Positions 16,601 through 24,314 of a stretch of DNA of 37,227 nt are shown piece after piece. The DNA comes from Bacteroidota bacterium (GTDB taxonomy: Bacteria > Bacteroidota > Bacteroidia > 2-12-FULL-35-15): NCBI GenBank assembly GCA_025963715.1, contig JAOQAG010000044.1:1-37227 (forward strand), in the 5' to 3' direction. The notes below the pieces were generated by a model. It saw only the letters and a program-made list of their open reading frames with translations. It was not told the DNA's origin and did no database searches. The position numbers were made by a program, and so were the translations under genes. Position 1 is the stretch's first letter, and every line of letters starts with the position of its first letter.

Positions 16601-18134
16601 CGGCATTCTGAAATTTTACTTTCGCCTGGTAAGGCCCGCTGTAAGGAACTTTATAAATTTTCACATAATCATCCGGTGTACTAAATCCGACAGTGGTGTA
16701 ATACGGGCTCGAAGGATTTGCATACGGCCCTTTTGCAAAGTGATTATCACCCAATGATTTATTGAAGCGCCAGCGCAGATGAATTCCTTCCGATGAATGA
16801 TCCGAAACATCGGAACCGGCTGCCTGCATATAAATGTAAGGTGATTGTACAAGGCCGTCTAACGGAATGGTATCAGGTGCCGGGCAAATTTTGTGATCCG
16901 GGATCGGGTAGTGCGATACGATCGGTTCAATATCGGTAATGGGTGGCGTGTACTCTTTTGGAGTAAGTTTTGTAATGTTGGTAATGGTAAATGTATAGTT
17001 CGATTCCTCCGGATCCTGGCTAGTGGTCACACAGCTTGTAAAATCAGTATCGGTGCGTACGTTGAACGGTGATGTAAACGTACCGTTCTTCATCCAGCCA
17101 TCTATCACAATCTCGTCAGTATCGCTGTCATAGATCGCATCTGCTAAAAAATAAGTAATGCCTGTGCCAAGCGTTAAATTTCTCGACCATACAAGACTTA
17201 AGCTGGAATTATATTTTGCGGCATAACTTCCACCTGCTTTGTAACCGAACATGTAATAATTGCCATCGATCTCAAGCACTTTCCGCAGGCTCATATCTGT
17301 GCCTGTAAGCAGCGGAGAACTATTGGCTGTAACACTTGTGGAGCCGGAACTTATTTTTACAATGAATTGATTTTTGTTGCTTGCGGATGCGCCAAGGTCG
17401 CCGGTGAAAATAAACTCTCCGGCAGAAGGCCCCGGTGTGATCGATCGCAATTCGCTATACACAGTGGTTTTAATTACTTTTTTTGAAGCAATAACAAATG
17501 TTTTAGTTACGGAAATTACAAAACTATCATAGCCCGTTACAATGGTTGTACCGCCGTAAATAATTGCACCACCGCTGGCAGTTGGTGCCAGTCCTGCTGT
17601 TTGAATACTGGTGGATTGCAATCCGAAAATGGTGGATGCTTCCAGGTCACCATTCATATCCACACGCACTCCTTCAATGTCTTCAACCGATTTTGAAACG
17701 AATCGCTTGCTGATGAACATAAAGCTGTTGTAACGCTCTTCCCCGGCAGTATCCAGCGAAAGGATCATTTGCAGCGGGCGAATGGTGTTTCCATCACCGT
17801 AGGTTTTTGCCCAGATCACATTACCGGCAGAATCAATACGGATCAGCAAAGCAAGCACATTGGTGGTGGTTACCTGGTAGGCTCCGAATAAAATATAATC
17901 GCCCGGTTGCGTATGATCGTTAATATCTGCCGCACTGATAAAGGCGATCTTCGTTTCGTCTTCCAGTGTATATTCTGTTTGGCCAACAACGTTTCCATCT
18001 GCATCAACGGTAACGGTTAATCCCGTGCCGCTCATTCCGCCAACCAAAAATTTATTGTCGGTGCCGGTGATGGATACTAATCCCCCAAATCTTCCTGTGA
18101 TGGCAGGGTCGAATTCCTTAATGTATAGTGACAT
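10644..18134 (-). CDS. Giant 2496-aa protein of unknown function: propeller, FN3-like and C-terminal tandem repeats
   Basis: I cannot name a family. There is no signal peptide (MSLYIKEFDPAITGRFGGLV), no membrane segment and no T9SS tail. Residues ~1-400 look like SBBP-type propeller blades (AGNVIWAKTYGDG at 103-115). Residues ~424-455 hold a motif-like stretch, LDGLVQSPYIYMQAAGSD followed by GIHLRWRF. Near 805-820 is ARMMGLGLIDAE. Residues ~1241-1350 contain two copies of a ~38-residue unit (NNGTYKIEHV... and NDAEYTISGT...). FN3-like strands lie around 1880-2100. The last ~378 residues are three tandem repeats. Composition is Thr/Ser/Asn/Asp-rich and beta-like, as in structural or adhesive proteins. 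It is the last gene of the putative operon, 44 nt after the 2025-aa gene. GC is higher than in the first genes of the unit. A large cytoplasmic assembly or cargo of an unrecognised exporter are both possible. Confidence 0.75.
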   Translation of the reverse strand: MSLYIKEFDPAITGRFGGLVSITGTDNKFLVGGMSGTGLTVTVDADGNVVGQTEYTLEDETKIAFISAADINDHTQPGDYILFGAYQVTTTNVLALLIRIDSAGNVIWAKTYGDGNTIRPLQMILSLDTAGEERYNSFMFISKRFVSKSVEDIEGVRVDMNGDLEASTIFGLQSTSIQTAGLAPTASGGAIIYGGTTIVTGYDSFVISVTKTFVIASKKVIKTTVYSELRSITPGPSAGEFIFTGDLGASASNKNQFIVKISSGSTSVTANSSPLLTGTDMSLRKVLEIDGNYYMFGYKAGGSYAAKYNSSLSLVWSRNLTLGTGITYFLADAIYDSDTDEIVIDGWMKNGTFTSPFNVRTDTDFTSCVTTSQDPEESNYTFTITNITKLTPKEYTPPITDIEPIVSHYPIPDHKICPAPDTIPLDGLVQSPYIYMQAAGSDVSDHSSEGIHLRWRFNKSLGDNHFAKGPYANPSSPYYTTVGFSTPDDYVKIYKVPYSGPYQAKVKFQNAVLPTTEISTGTTREWHYNGITLTNSGVGTTNIIIRFSNLVQYDTIRATMSPLLPEDFMKQYTGIILVAADTKTIFSIQFNVLYNPGSTSSAYIRAESIAYNDPMDTTTTFVTARKTFTGPTQLASAIIKGETMAGVRLDYSIAYVSEIVLETYYDYINTINSLNLWAFMGDYALTLQTPLAYDRLENDNNPYVSPAKKYAVDKAWDKYNDSDASTGEFKIRVENYQHRWYPAPDAEHPDTIAADGIQNTIEQYLNYSVTDPKAVIAVPVEDDPGNDAVINISYFDILRLVGIDYHIARMMGLGLIDAEIPNDGTAYVHLMVYTSHGALETGDPSTRVQSHLYMTLPTTLEDYRLPTAPIQEFITYGMSVSNGIGEINQLTDADGYVAYDDVRFVQINREIFDYEIPWGSFFYNTTEFDLSKETIPVMYGIDYKGVAESVYRKPEITQDEEYFDYAGYNEVVEIPEQGQTNIYTHQEREEGIHCYALYAINWFSRISPLSNQECTDYTKFRKAKNLMPPSNFAVQLIQPEQPIMFTTQGEQTALAAIATADKTLLRATFEWNHTHNVNYQYAERAQLFYRETAPDSISGQVVSITQLANHQVLVKVTSMTILSTSPVQTVSPAIPTGEESKYIGSTFATASQAFAITVINNTGTYPEFTLNQIRETSSYDPLNNNQFTTLVNWLQPTVGDRFLVVENLAVDPNWSTHLNRTVYLEKFHTNFTIALEATGTANNGTYKIEHVTAVGSNTEIVVLDKLKSSTVAGNIRYNKVFTMISIDAGTSKIKIAGNITADLTGLTIVRVFGSSYSNDAEYTISGTPAFVSGNTEITVTGPIADATTSFGYMAIEKTATITGINMLTQTVTVAGNLTSVIIPPYVETKINYDSTETKFSYGGIFQPAHVTQVTAPDPITGLPVAVPGVYNVLFNTYTLLPHIDPGVEWYKGTLRISDTNTATIAGVPQAVIKALQVWEIKKDISGVPLVPLELIIYDPAYATDPFPIKTGTNINVNFHPSYRLYLKAEFNSLGNNDSTHQFNGVTILPAPGDGSKITYLGIRSLDHVKEQPANVIVEYDSYIAPLVPVLAQEIVTPEKPELAGPLFATRPDFYKKSTYTVDIKLNTTDDRKPYGVLVYRGSEIKVLDTLYNETTLATILTAVKQLKVTDTAAYYDMLYNLVNVTVDPSTGNFQSTANSLSFDFPLPDNGDYIVPNRDSSVIVHPFATPTSMLVAGQEDLVRQAVLDSFLSLTEQPVIYKYVKGGITTSPRKPIYRTYNGDIITPILPETPGYNPDNYDPHPMAVKFAKNGTVTLLPSDVGYSISTNDFYIRFTDYTLDGASTAFYFYYSREITNQLVIGPPSGVKAPVLMVNAAPAQAPGIREVITILEDPANNIETSVSFKLTPFNETEGITQFWIYRAYNAADASNIRTMKLGRKVDVGQPVIDDFADLLIPPYGETLFYKIVAVRRIQNELLLPEDILSLPSNAALTNVVDVINPQPPVLMSENGTSTLTLLQDVVLTWDPTCYNGTYRLQKLNTSGNWVEIYSIKVKDDSMQYPPIDPSTMLPDFTTYPETQSLPRVDADGNPIYYRFRVEVENSSGLFNLTEYELTLGKGASDLQEIPSVVSFADSHAHTLPVLVSKDFITGSSQPDTISFTYLDNPLPAGHNTFIKVDITMADDLGHSATHSIVAPATTATFTNGDGTGLVLNSPNIKYTVTTNTFTDFVPNFPANGAIQTFTINYLAGPCYDLQQVTDIVKYDDDTHTINPFVSGYINDGGAYTSLLTFTDITDLPAIGETFGHIDITVTDSVNSTPVTKQILSVMDFVTFDNTDGIATGSANPNITYTVNVKLFSLECTTGYQKDYSITYTYTPCDQLAGLTNIASYEDANSTSINPIADTTVTLATDPNVRIFITDLISGSLPSGHTFDHMDVILEDDLGGAYILSSVISLDTYEFLDGDGGLDLSTAYRTYFVTIVLYTDLCTNGTSYAYTIKYA
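10647..11780 (-). repeat. Three tandem ~120-130-aa repeats at the end of the 2496-aa protein
   Basis: The repeats cover residues about 2119-2249, 2250-2375 and 2376-2496. Each opens with a (D/Q)-L-x-x-(I/L/V) strand and a short D/H-rich turn (SFADSHAHTLP, KYDDDTHTINP, SYEDANSTSINP). Each has a G-(H/E)-x-F-x-x-(V/I/M)-D-(I/V) core (HNTFIKVDITM, ETFGHIDITV, HTFDHMDVIL) and ends in alternating Tyr/Thr strands. DNA identity between copies is low, so the duplication is old. Confidence 0.65.
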
Positions 18135-18178
18135 ATGAAATGTTTTTAATTTTTTTAATCTGTTACGTTAATCAATTT

Positions 18179-21100
18179 TTAGCTGACGCCGGAAAAATCG
18201 AGTGTGACTATTTCTGTTGCATTTACTACGTATGCATATCCATCGTATAATTTATACAGGAATGTAAACTGGTGCATCGCTTTCGGAACATTCATGGAAT
18301 GATCGCTGTTGGTAATAAATGCACTTGCCCTGTCTTTTGAATAATACGTAGTGTAGCTGCCGCCAAATCCGGAGCCTGTATCCACCAGCATTACCAGTGC
18401 ATCGTTCAATTCCGCAATTGGTATTTTCGGATCGTTGAACGGTTCCGGGTTGCGGATCAGGATCCCCAGTACATTGCTGCTGCCGGTATCGATCACTAAA
18501 TTGAATTGTACAAATTCCGCAGGCTCCAGTTCTTTGAATTCAAATAAGCGATCAACCAGCTTATCGAAATCAAGTGCCGCTTCCTGGTGCAATACGTCCG
18601 TTGCCGGTAATGTGCCTGCAATTACATCCTGTGCGCGTGTAAGTACAGTCGGACCGAATGCTTTATTCAATGCATACACCGCCAGTTTTGTCGGTAAGGT
18701 TGTTACAGGATCTCTCAGCAAAATATAACTGCTGATGTGCTCATTAAAATCTTTGTAACGCGATGTCTGGAATCCATAACGGTGCACTTCTCTTTTTTGC
18801 GGTGCCGTTAATCCCAGTGATGCCGGGTTGTACGACGCATTGTAAATGGCCGTGTACAATTTTAACGGTTCCAGCGGATCAGGCGAAACTACATTGTAAG
18901 TTCCCTGTGGCGTCATTGCCGTCATGCTTGGCACACATGGATTGCTTTCAGCAACGCCGTTTGTGATCATGTTGTTCAGCGCTGCAATATCCGGCGTAAT
19001 TGTAGGATGCGCGCTGGTGTGCCATTCGTTAAGCGATCCGTCGATCACGCTCGGGATCAATGGCCCGGTAGGATCTGCAGGATTTACTACCATCGGTACT
19101 TCTATCGGATCCTTGATGATCACTTCCAGTGAAGAATCCACTGCAGGCGCTCCGTTGTAGGAACCCCAGTTTTGATAAAACTGGTACACATGCGGGAAAA
19201 TATAGAAGAGCGATAATTTTGGATTTTGATAATACAATGGTTTGGAATTTAAAATACTTCCGTCTGCATTCGGATACGATTTTTTATAATCGATGTAATA
19301 TTTTAACACCGATAATTTATATTGATCCTGTTCATCTTTATTTACCAGGTCCGTGTATGCCGGTAATACATTGGAAGTGCCATCGCCGGTTGGGTATTCA
19401 TGGAAATGCCCGACAGGTCCTTTGGTCCGGAATGCCAGTACGAAACCATAAGCCGGTGAACTATGCGAGCTGCTTTCTTCAAAGATCGCATCCGAAAAAT
19501 TAACGCGTACCGCAAACGTAGTGTCCGGGCGCCATACAGGTGTGATCGTTTGATTGATCGCATTTACCATGCTGGTATTACTGTCTGTAACATCCGTAGT
19601 TGTTGGCAGCGATTGATTGTATTGATAATCCACCACGTTGATGTAACAGATCTGGTAAAAGAAATTAAAACATTCTTTATAACAGTAATAAGAAGGCATA
19701 CACCTGGATGAAGCACTGAGTGTGACCACCGAACCTGTATTAAGTACTACATCTACAAGGAAAGCGTAATTAATGCCGTTTACGGGAGAAATCGCAGGAT
19801 TCGGCCTTGGATTCTGGAAACGTATAACCGTTGTCCAGTCAATCGTAGTACCACCTGTTGTTGAAAAAGATACACCACAATTAAAACCGGTTATAGCAGA
19901 TGTAAAGATAGAATTGAGCAGTGTTGTTGTATGTGTTGGCTGGTATGTAAAATCGGATGGCAAAGGAACCGGGCCGAATATCATTGGTGCTACCAGCTCG
20001 GCATAAATGCTTGATGGCAAAATAATCGTGTCATAAATCTGGGTATTAACTATAATTGCGTTTAAGAAAGTGAGAATGTCAGTAATCTGCTCGCTAATGG
20101 AAGTATCGCAGGAAAGTCCGCTGGTAAGTGTACACACATCGCCGGTTACTTCAATTTTATCGATCGGGTTTGCCGGATCGGAATACAATACACCCAATGC
20201 CAGCTGGGAAGGTGTTTTTGTTACCGTCCCCACCAGGGTATAACCGTATACCGGATCGCCGCTTGGATTAAGGCCCACCTGTGTGCGTGAATAATAATTG
20301 AAGATCAATGCCGATGTTAATGTTTTAAACAGCATGGTTACTTCCGGCATTGCTTCCGGTAAATAAATTTCCAGCGTATCTGCAGCTTTAAACTGCAATG
20401 CGTTAATGATGCCTGCATACGGCTTATAAATTACAGAGCTGTCGTGCGTGGTTACACGGAACAATACACCTTTCTGCTGTAAGATTTCTCCTGCCGGAAT
20501 AGTTGTACCCGCAACTGCTACAGTTCCTGCGCTCAGCGCATTCATGTTCACGCAGGTTTTTTCTATGGCATCGGGCGGACAAAAGATCGCGTTGGTAACG
20601 CCCAGTTCTTCTGCAATGGTATCGCCGGTTCCCTGGTTTAAAAAACTCAATGGTGTTTGAGCAAGCAAACGCAGTTTTGTATAATTCCCCGGATTATCTA
20701 TTTGCCAGAAACCGAATTTAAGATCGTTCAGTACTGTTGTAGATACGCTGAACGGAGGTGCCGTTAACATATCAATTGCATTGTAAACATGATAGGGAAC
20801 CCAGGCACTGGTAGTAGGATTCCAGCTGAAAATTTCCACTTTATTCAAAAGAAAATCATGGCGTACACGATTTGATTTTCCTCTTTGCGGAGCAACGTAA
20901 ACTGAATAATTGGCTCCCGGGGTAACACCGCCGAAGCGTGCCAGTGAAGCATCCGGACCGTTTGGTCTTACAGGTTTACGGAATTCAATATCGATGAAGC
21001 TGTCCATTGGCAAAATATAATCGTCGATGTTTGTCCACACGCCACTGCCCGGAGTGAACGCCGGAATTGCACCGGCCACGTTTTCCAGGCACAGTACGTT

Positions 21101-24100
21101 CAATGTTTCCTGGCTCATCACGTTCAGTGATTTTACTGCACTTTGTAAATTAGTGCTTACACTTGGCGTGGATCCGCCTCCCAGTACGTTGGTTGATACA
21201 ATTGGAATTTCGCTGAAATCCAGCGTGTGCTCAAACGTCCAGGTGAAATCCAGGTCGATGCAATAATTTTTCTTTAAAATTTTCACACACACTTCCACCG
21301 AACCACTTACAATAAAAGGTTTCGGTGCTTCTGCAGCAAGTGATGCATCGGCAGTCAGGCTAAATCCTTTACCACATACTTTTATATCTACGCCGCCGCC
21401 AATATCAATGCTGCCGCCAATCTGGATCGGCTTGAATGCAAGGCGCGCGGCTGTATCCATGTAGGCATACAAACGCGCTTTGATCGGGCCGACTTTGTAA
21501 TTTTTTTCGAGTGATGCGCCTGCACCTGCACGGATGCCGGTTGCAGATAACATGAAATATGAATAGACATCAAACAGGTCGAAAATGCGGGCACGTACTC
21601 TTCTGTCGGCTGGCTGGTCGCGGCCGATGTTGAGATACCATGCCGATGAGTCGTGCCAGAAATAAGCCATCTCGATCAATGCATCTACCGTTGCAATTTT
21701 TCCGGTATCCGGAAACTTGTAATTAACGCCCAATCCGGCGCTGATGCTGTTCGGATCAATAGCGATGATGGCAAAGAACGGAGGATCGGTTTCATCCGAT
21801 AATCCGATGCGTTCTTTTAAGATCTGCGCTTGTCCCTGTAATAAAAATACTTCGGGCAGCGACAATAAGAAAAATAATTTACTGCTGAATGTTTTTCCAC
21901 CGTCGGCAGCAGTTGCCAGTGAAACGCCTGCTCCGAAAGAGAATCCCGGCAGGTTCGCCATTTTAGAATTTTGAATTCCTTCTTTGTAATCCGGTGTTAC
22001 TTTCTTTTTATAATATTGCCACCATTCGGCATCGGCCGGTAAGCTTACCGGCGCTTCGGTTTTGGAAACCACGTATTGTTTTCCGAACAGCGCCCTGAAA
22101 CCATAAATTCCCATACCGGTTGCACCGAGTACAATTGGTGTGCTCAGCTCCAGCGATACATCGATCAGGAAAGATGGAATTTTCGGGTTGTATTTCATGG
22201 CAGCGCTGCCGCCCATTTTTAATTTTGGTAATTTAAAATCAATACCACCGGCGTATTCCGTGCCTGCATCCGAATCCGGGTTGGTAGGCGGCCGCATGGA
22301 AAGATAACCGCTCAGTAATAACGTTGCCTGTTCCTTGCTTGCATTACCCGGGATGATCAGGTCGATGGAAATGCTTTGGATGCGTACAAAAATATCGATC
22401 GCGCCACCGTCAACACTAAAATAGATCTGGATCCCGTCACCGCGTGCATCCACACCACCCGGGTTTATACTGATCCCGGCGCTGAATTCCACGTATTTAT
22501 ATTTCCGCATGGAACCACCGTGCATGCGCTCGTAGCTACCCATGCCTATTGCAGTAACTGTTAATTTTACCGGGCCAATGTTTATTTTTACCGGATTACG
22601 CAATTCAATTGTTCCGCCTTCCAGCTCTATTTGCCCGTTTTCCCAGATCAGTAATTTCTGGATCTCGATATCTTTCGGTAATAAATTGGAGATAAACGAA
22701 TCGCCAGTTGGAAGGAAATCGAGGATACCGGAAAGTGCTAAAAAGAATTTATTGGATTTTCTTCCAATGGTAAGGCTTTTTAGTGTTACCGTAAAATAAC
22801 TCTGGAAATGCAACGGCAGCATAATACCGTCTTCATCGCTGGCGGTAACATAAAAATCACCATTGCCATCTATATGTACTTTTATACGGATTTTGTAATC
22901 AGGGTTTGTGCCATCGTGAACGCCGGGAATCGTGAGTGTTCCCTGTATGTCGGACGATATAATTGCATTTTGCTGAAAAGTAATGCTGAAGGTGTCTAAC
23001 GAGATCGCAAATTTATCTCCAAAACGTACGCTGATAAACGGAGAAGGATCACCGGATGTGAATGCTCTTAATCCAATGGTTCCGGAAATTCCGCCGGTAC
23101 CCGCAAGCAAATTGCTCACATATAATTCGCCGGTAGAAGGTGCTGAATCAGGCGGATTGTGATTCCAGTCAGCAGGGAAACCAATGGTGCCGTCTTTTAT
23201 ATAAACGCCGATGAAATCATCAGGACGGCCATCAGCGTCTGCTTCGGGAATATTTTTAGTACGGCTTAGATCCAGCTTCATATCATGAAGCTCAAGCGTG
23301 AATCTTGTACCGAGGATAAATGATTTTTGGAAATCGAAAGAGCTTTCGCCGGTAAATTCGTAGCCTTCTTCGGTACTGAAAGCAAGAGAACCAATATTGA
23401 ATTTTAATAATGTTTGATATGGCTCGGGAACAGGATCACCTAACGGCACACTTGTAGGATTGAATGTAGAAGTAGCTACCGGAACAAAAACATTCCTGGG
23501 AAATTCAATTCCCATTGACAGGTTCTCAATGCTTACTGCAGCTTGAGGAATAAGCATTTTTTTAAAATCTTCTACATCAAAACTTCCCAGCCATTTTTTG
23601 AAAAGGAGTTTTATGTTTTCAAAAATTTCATTAAACGAATTAAATGTATTAATATAATCTGAAAATAAAATAGAGATGGTATCAAAACTTTGGCTTTCTA
23701 TCTGGTTGATCAAATCTTCATACACATTAACATTGGGATTACTGGTAATAGCGATCGAAATAGCCGGGCTGTATTTTGTATTAAAATCAGTTACAAACTT
23801 TAGTATAGGATCACTGTCACTAATAAAAAGATTGATCACTTCTTCAATTAATTCGGAGTTATCGATATTCAGAATTTCGAGAAATAAATTATAAAAGGCA
23901 GCTGCATCTGCATTAAAAAATGCGTTTTCGAATTCACGGATATACTTTATTATTTCCCATTTATAGCTTAAGCTTATAGGAATCGGCGTAATCCCTGAAA
24001 GTGTATAAGTATCATCAGGGTTAAGTAAAATTGAAAGCCCTGTGCCAGGAATGTCAAAACCTATCCGGCCATAGGATAATAATGTAAGTTTATAATATCC

Positions 24101-24256
24101 CTGTTCACCTAAAGAGCTTTTCTCAACGATGAGATCTTTATAAAAGATCTTGTTGAAAATATTTTGAATTCCATCTTTTACAGGGCCTAGAGACGAAGGA
24201 ATATTCTCGATAGGGATAAGTTCTGATACAGCGGGATAAAAATTGCTAGTGGCCAT
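18179..24256 (-). CDS. Giant 2025-aa protein of unknown function with a long beta-rich core
   Basis: I cannot place this protein with confidence. It has no signal peptide or T9SS tail. Residues 1-240 are largely helical (for example IEEVINLFISDSDPILKFV). Residues ~245-1010 are a long run of amphipathic beta-like strands with alternating polar and hydrophobic residues (FTVTLKSLTIGRK, IQIYFSVDGGAIDIFVRI, GIYGFRALFGKQYVV, IQIGGSIDIGGGVDIKVC). This resembles large beta-groove or DUF6603-like proteins, which is a tentative comparison. Residues ~1050-2025 are a mixed domain with an IDIEFRKPVRP motif, a Cys-rich patch (CYKECFNFFYQIC, near 1500) and a C-terminal LYKLYDGYAYVVNATEIV. It starts 58 nt after the LRR/MORN gene and is followed after 44 nt by the 2496-aa gene. 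The first ~750 nt are visibly more AT-rich than the rest, so the N-terminal domain may have a separate origin. Confidence 0.75.
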   Translation of the reverse strand: MATSNFYPAVSELIPIENIPSSLGPVKDGIQNIFNKIFYKDLIVEKSSLGEQGYYKLTLLSYGRIGFDIPGTGLSILLNPDDTYTLSGITPIPISLSYKWEIIKYIREFENAFFNADAAAFYNLFLEILNIDNSELIEEVINLFISDSDPILKFVTDFNTKYSPAISIAITSNPNVNVYEDLINQIESQSFDTISILFSDYINTFNSFNEIFENIKLLFKKWLGSFDVEDFKKMLIPQAAVSIENLSMGIEFPRNVFVPVATSTFNPTSVPLGDPVPEPYQTLLKFNIGSLAFSTEEGYEFTGESSFDFQKSFILGTRFTLELHDMKLDLSRTKNIPEADADGRPDDFIGVYIKDGTIGFPADWNHNPPDSAPSTGELYVSNLLAGTGGISGTIGLRAFTSGDPSPFISVRFGDKFAISLDTFSITFQQNAIISSDIQGTLTIPGVHDGTNPDYKIRIKVHIDGNGDFYVTASDEDGIMLPLHFQSYFTVTLKSLTIGRKSNKFFLALSGILDFLPTGDSFISNLLPKDIEIQKLLIWENGQIELEGGTIELRNPVKINIGPVKLTVTAIGMGSYERMHGGSMRKYKYVEFSAGISINPGGVDARGDGIQIYFSVDGGAIDIFVRIQSISIDLIIPGNASKEQATLLLSGYLSMRPPTNPDSDAGTEYAGGIDFKLPKLKMGGSAAMKYNPKIPSFLIDVSLELSTPIVLGATGMGIYGFRALFGKQYVVSKTEAPVSLPADAEWWQYYKKKVTPDYKEGIQNSKMANLPGFSFGAGVSLATAADGGKTFSSKLFFLLSLPEVFLLQGQAQILKERIGLSDETDPPFFAIIAIDPNSISAGLGVNYKFPDTGKIATVDALIEMAYFWHDSSAWYLNIGRDQPADRRVRARIFDLFDVYSYFMLSATGIRAGAGASLEKNYKVGPIKARLYAYMDTAARLAFKPIQIGGSIDIGGGVDIKVCGKGFSLTADASLAAEAPKPFIVSGSVEVCVKILKKNYCIDLDFTWTFEHTLDFSEIPIVSTNVLGGGSTPSVSTNLQSAVKSLNVMSQETLNVLCLENVAGAIPAFTPGSGVWTNIDDYILPMDSFIDIEFRKPVRPNGPDASLARFGGVTPGANYSVYVAPQRGKSNRVRHDFLLNKVEIFSWNPTTSAWVPYHVYNAIDMLTAPPFSVSTTVLNDLKFGFWQIDNPGNYTKLRLLAQTPLSFLNQGTGDTIAEELGVTNAIFCPPDAIEKTCVNMNALSAGTVAVAGTTIPAGEILQQKGVLFRVTTHDSSVIYKPYAGIINALQFKAADTLEIYLPEAMPEVTMLFKTLTSALIFNYYSRTQVGLNPSGDPVYGYTLVGTVTKTPSQLALGVLYSDPANPIDKIEVTGDVCTLTSGLSCDTSISEQITDILTFLNAIIVNTQIYDTIILPSSIYAELVAPMIFGPVPLPSDFTYQPTHTTTLLNSIFTSAITGFNCGVSFSTTGGTTIDWTTVIRFQNPRPNPAISPVNGINYAFLVDVVLNTGSVVTLSASSRCMPSYYCYKECFNFFYQICYINVVDYQYNQSLPTTTDVTDSNTSMVNAINQTITPVWRPDTTFAVRVNFSDAIFEESSSHSSPAYGFVLAFRTKGPVGHFHEYPTGDGTSNVLPAYTDLVNKDEQDQYKLSVLKYYIDYKKSYPNADGSILNSKPLYYQNPKLSLFYIFPHVYQFYQNWGSYNGAPAVDSSLEVIIKDPIEVPMVVNPADPTGPLIPSVIDGSLNEWHTSAHPTITPDIAALNNMITNGVAESNPCVPSMTAMTPQGTYNVVSPDPLEPLKLYTAIYNASYNPASLGLTAPQKREVHRYGFQTSRYKDFNEHISSYILLRDPVTTLPTKLAVYALNKAFGPTVLTRAQDVIAGTLPATDVLHQEAALDFDKLVDRLFEFKELEPAEFVQFNLVIDTGSSNVLGILIRNPEPFNDPKIPIAELNDALVMLVDTGSGFGGSYTTYYSKDRASAFITNSDHSMNVPKAMHQFTFLYKLYDGYAYVVNATEIVTLDFSGVS

Positions 24257-24314
24257 GTTGATTATCTTATTAAAATATTTTTATAAATTTATTTAGTAAA
24301 CAAAACGGTAAATG

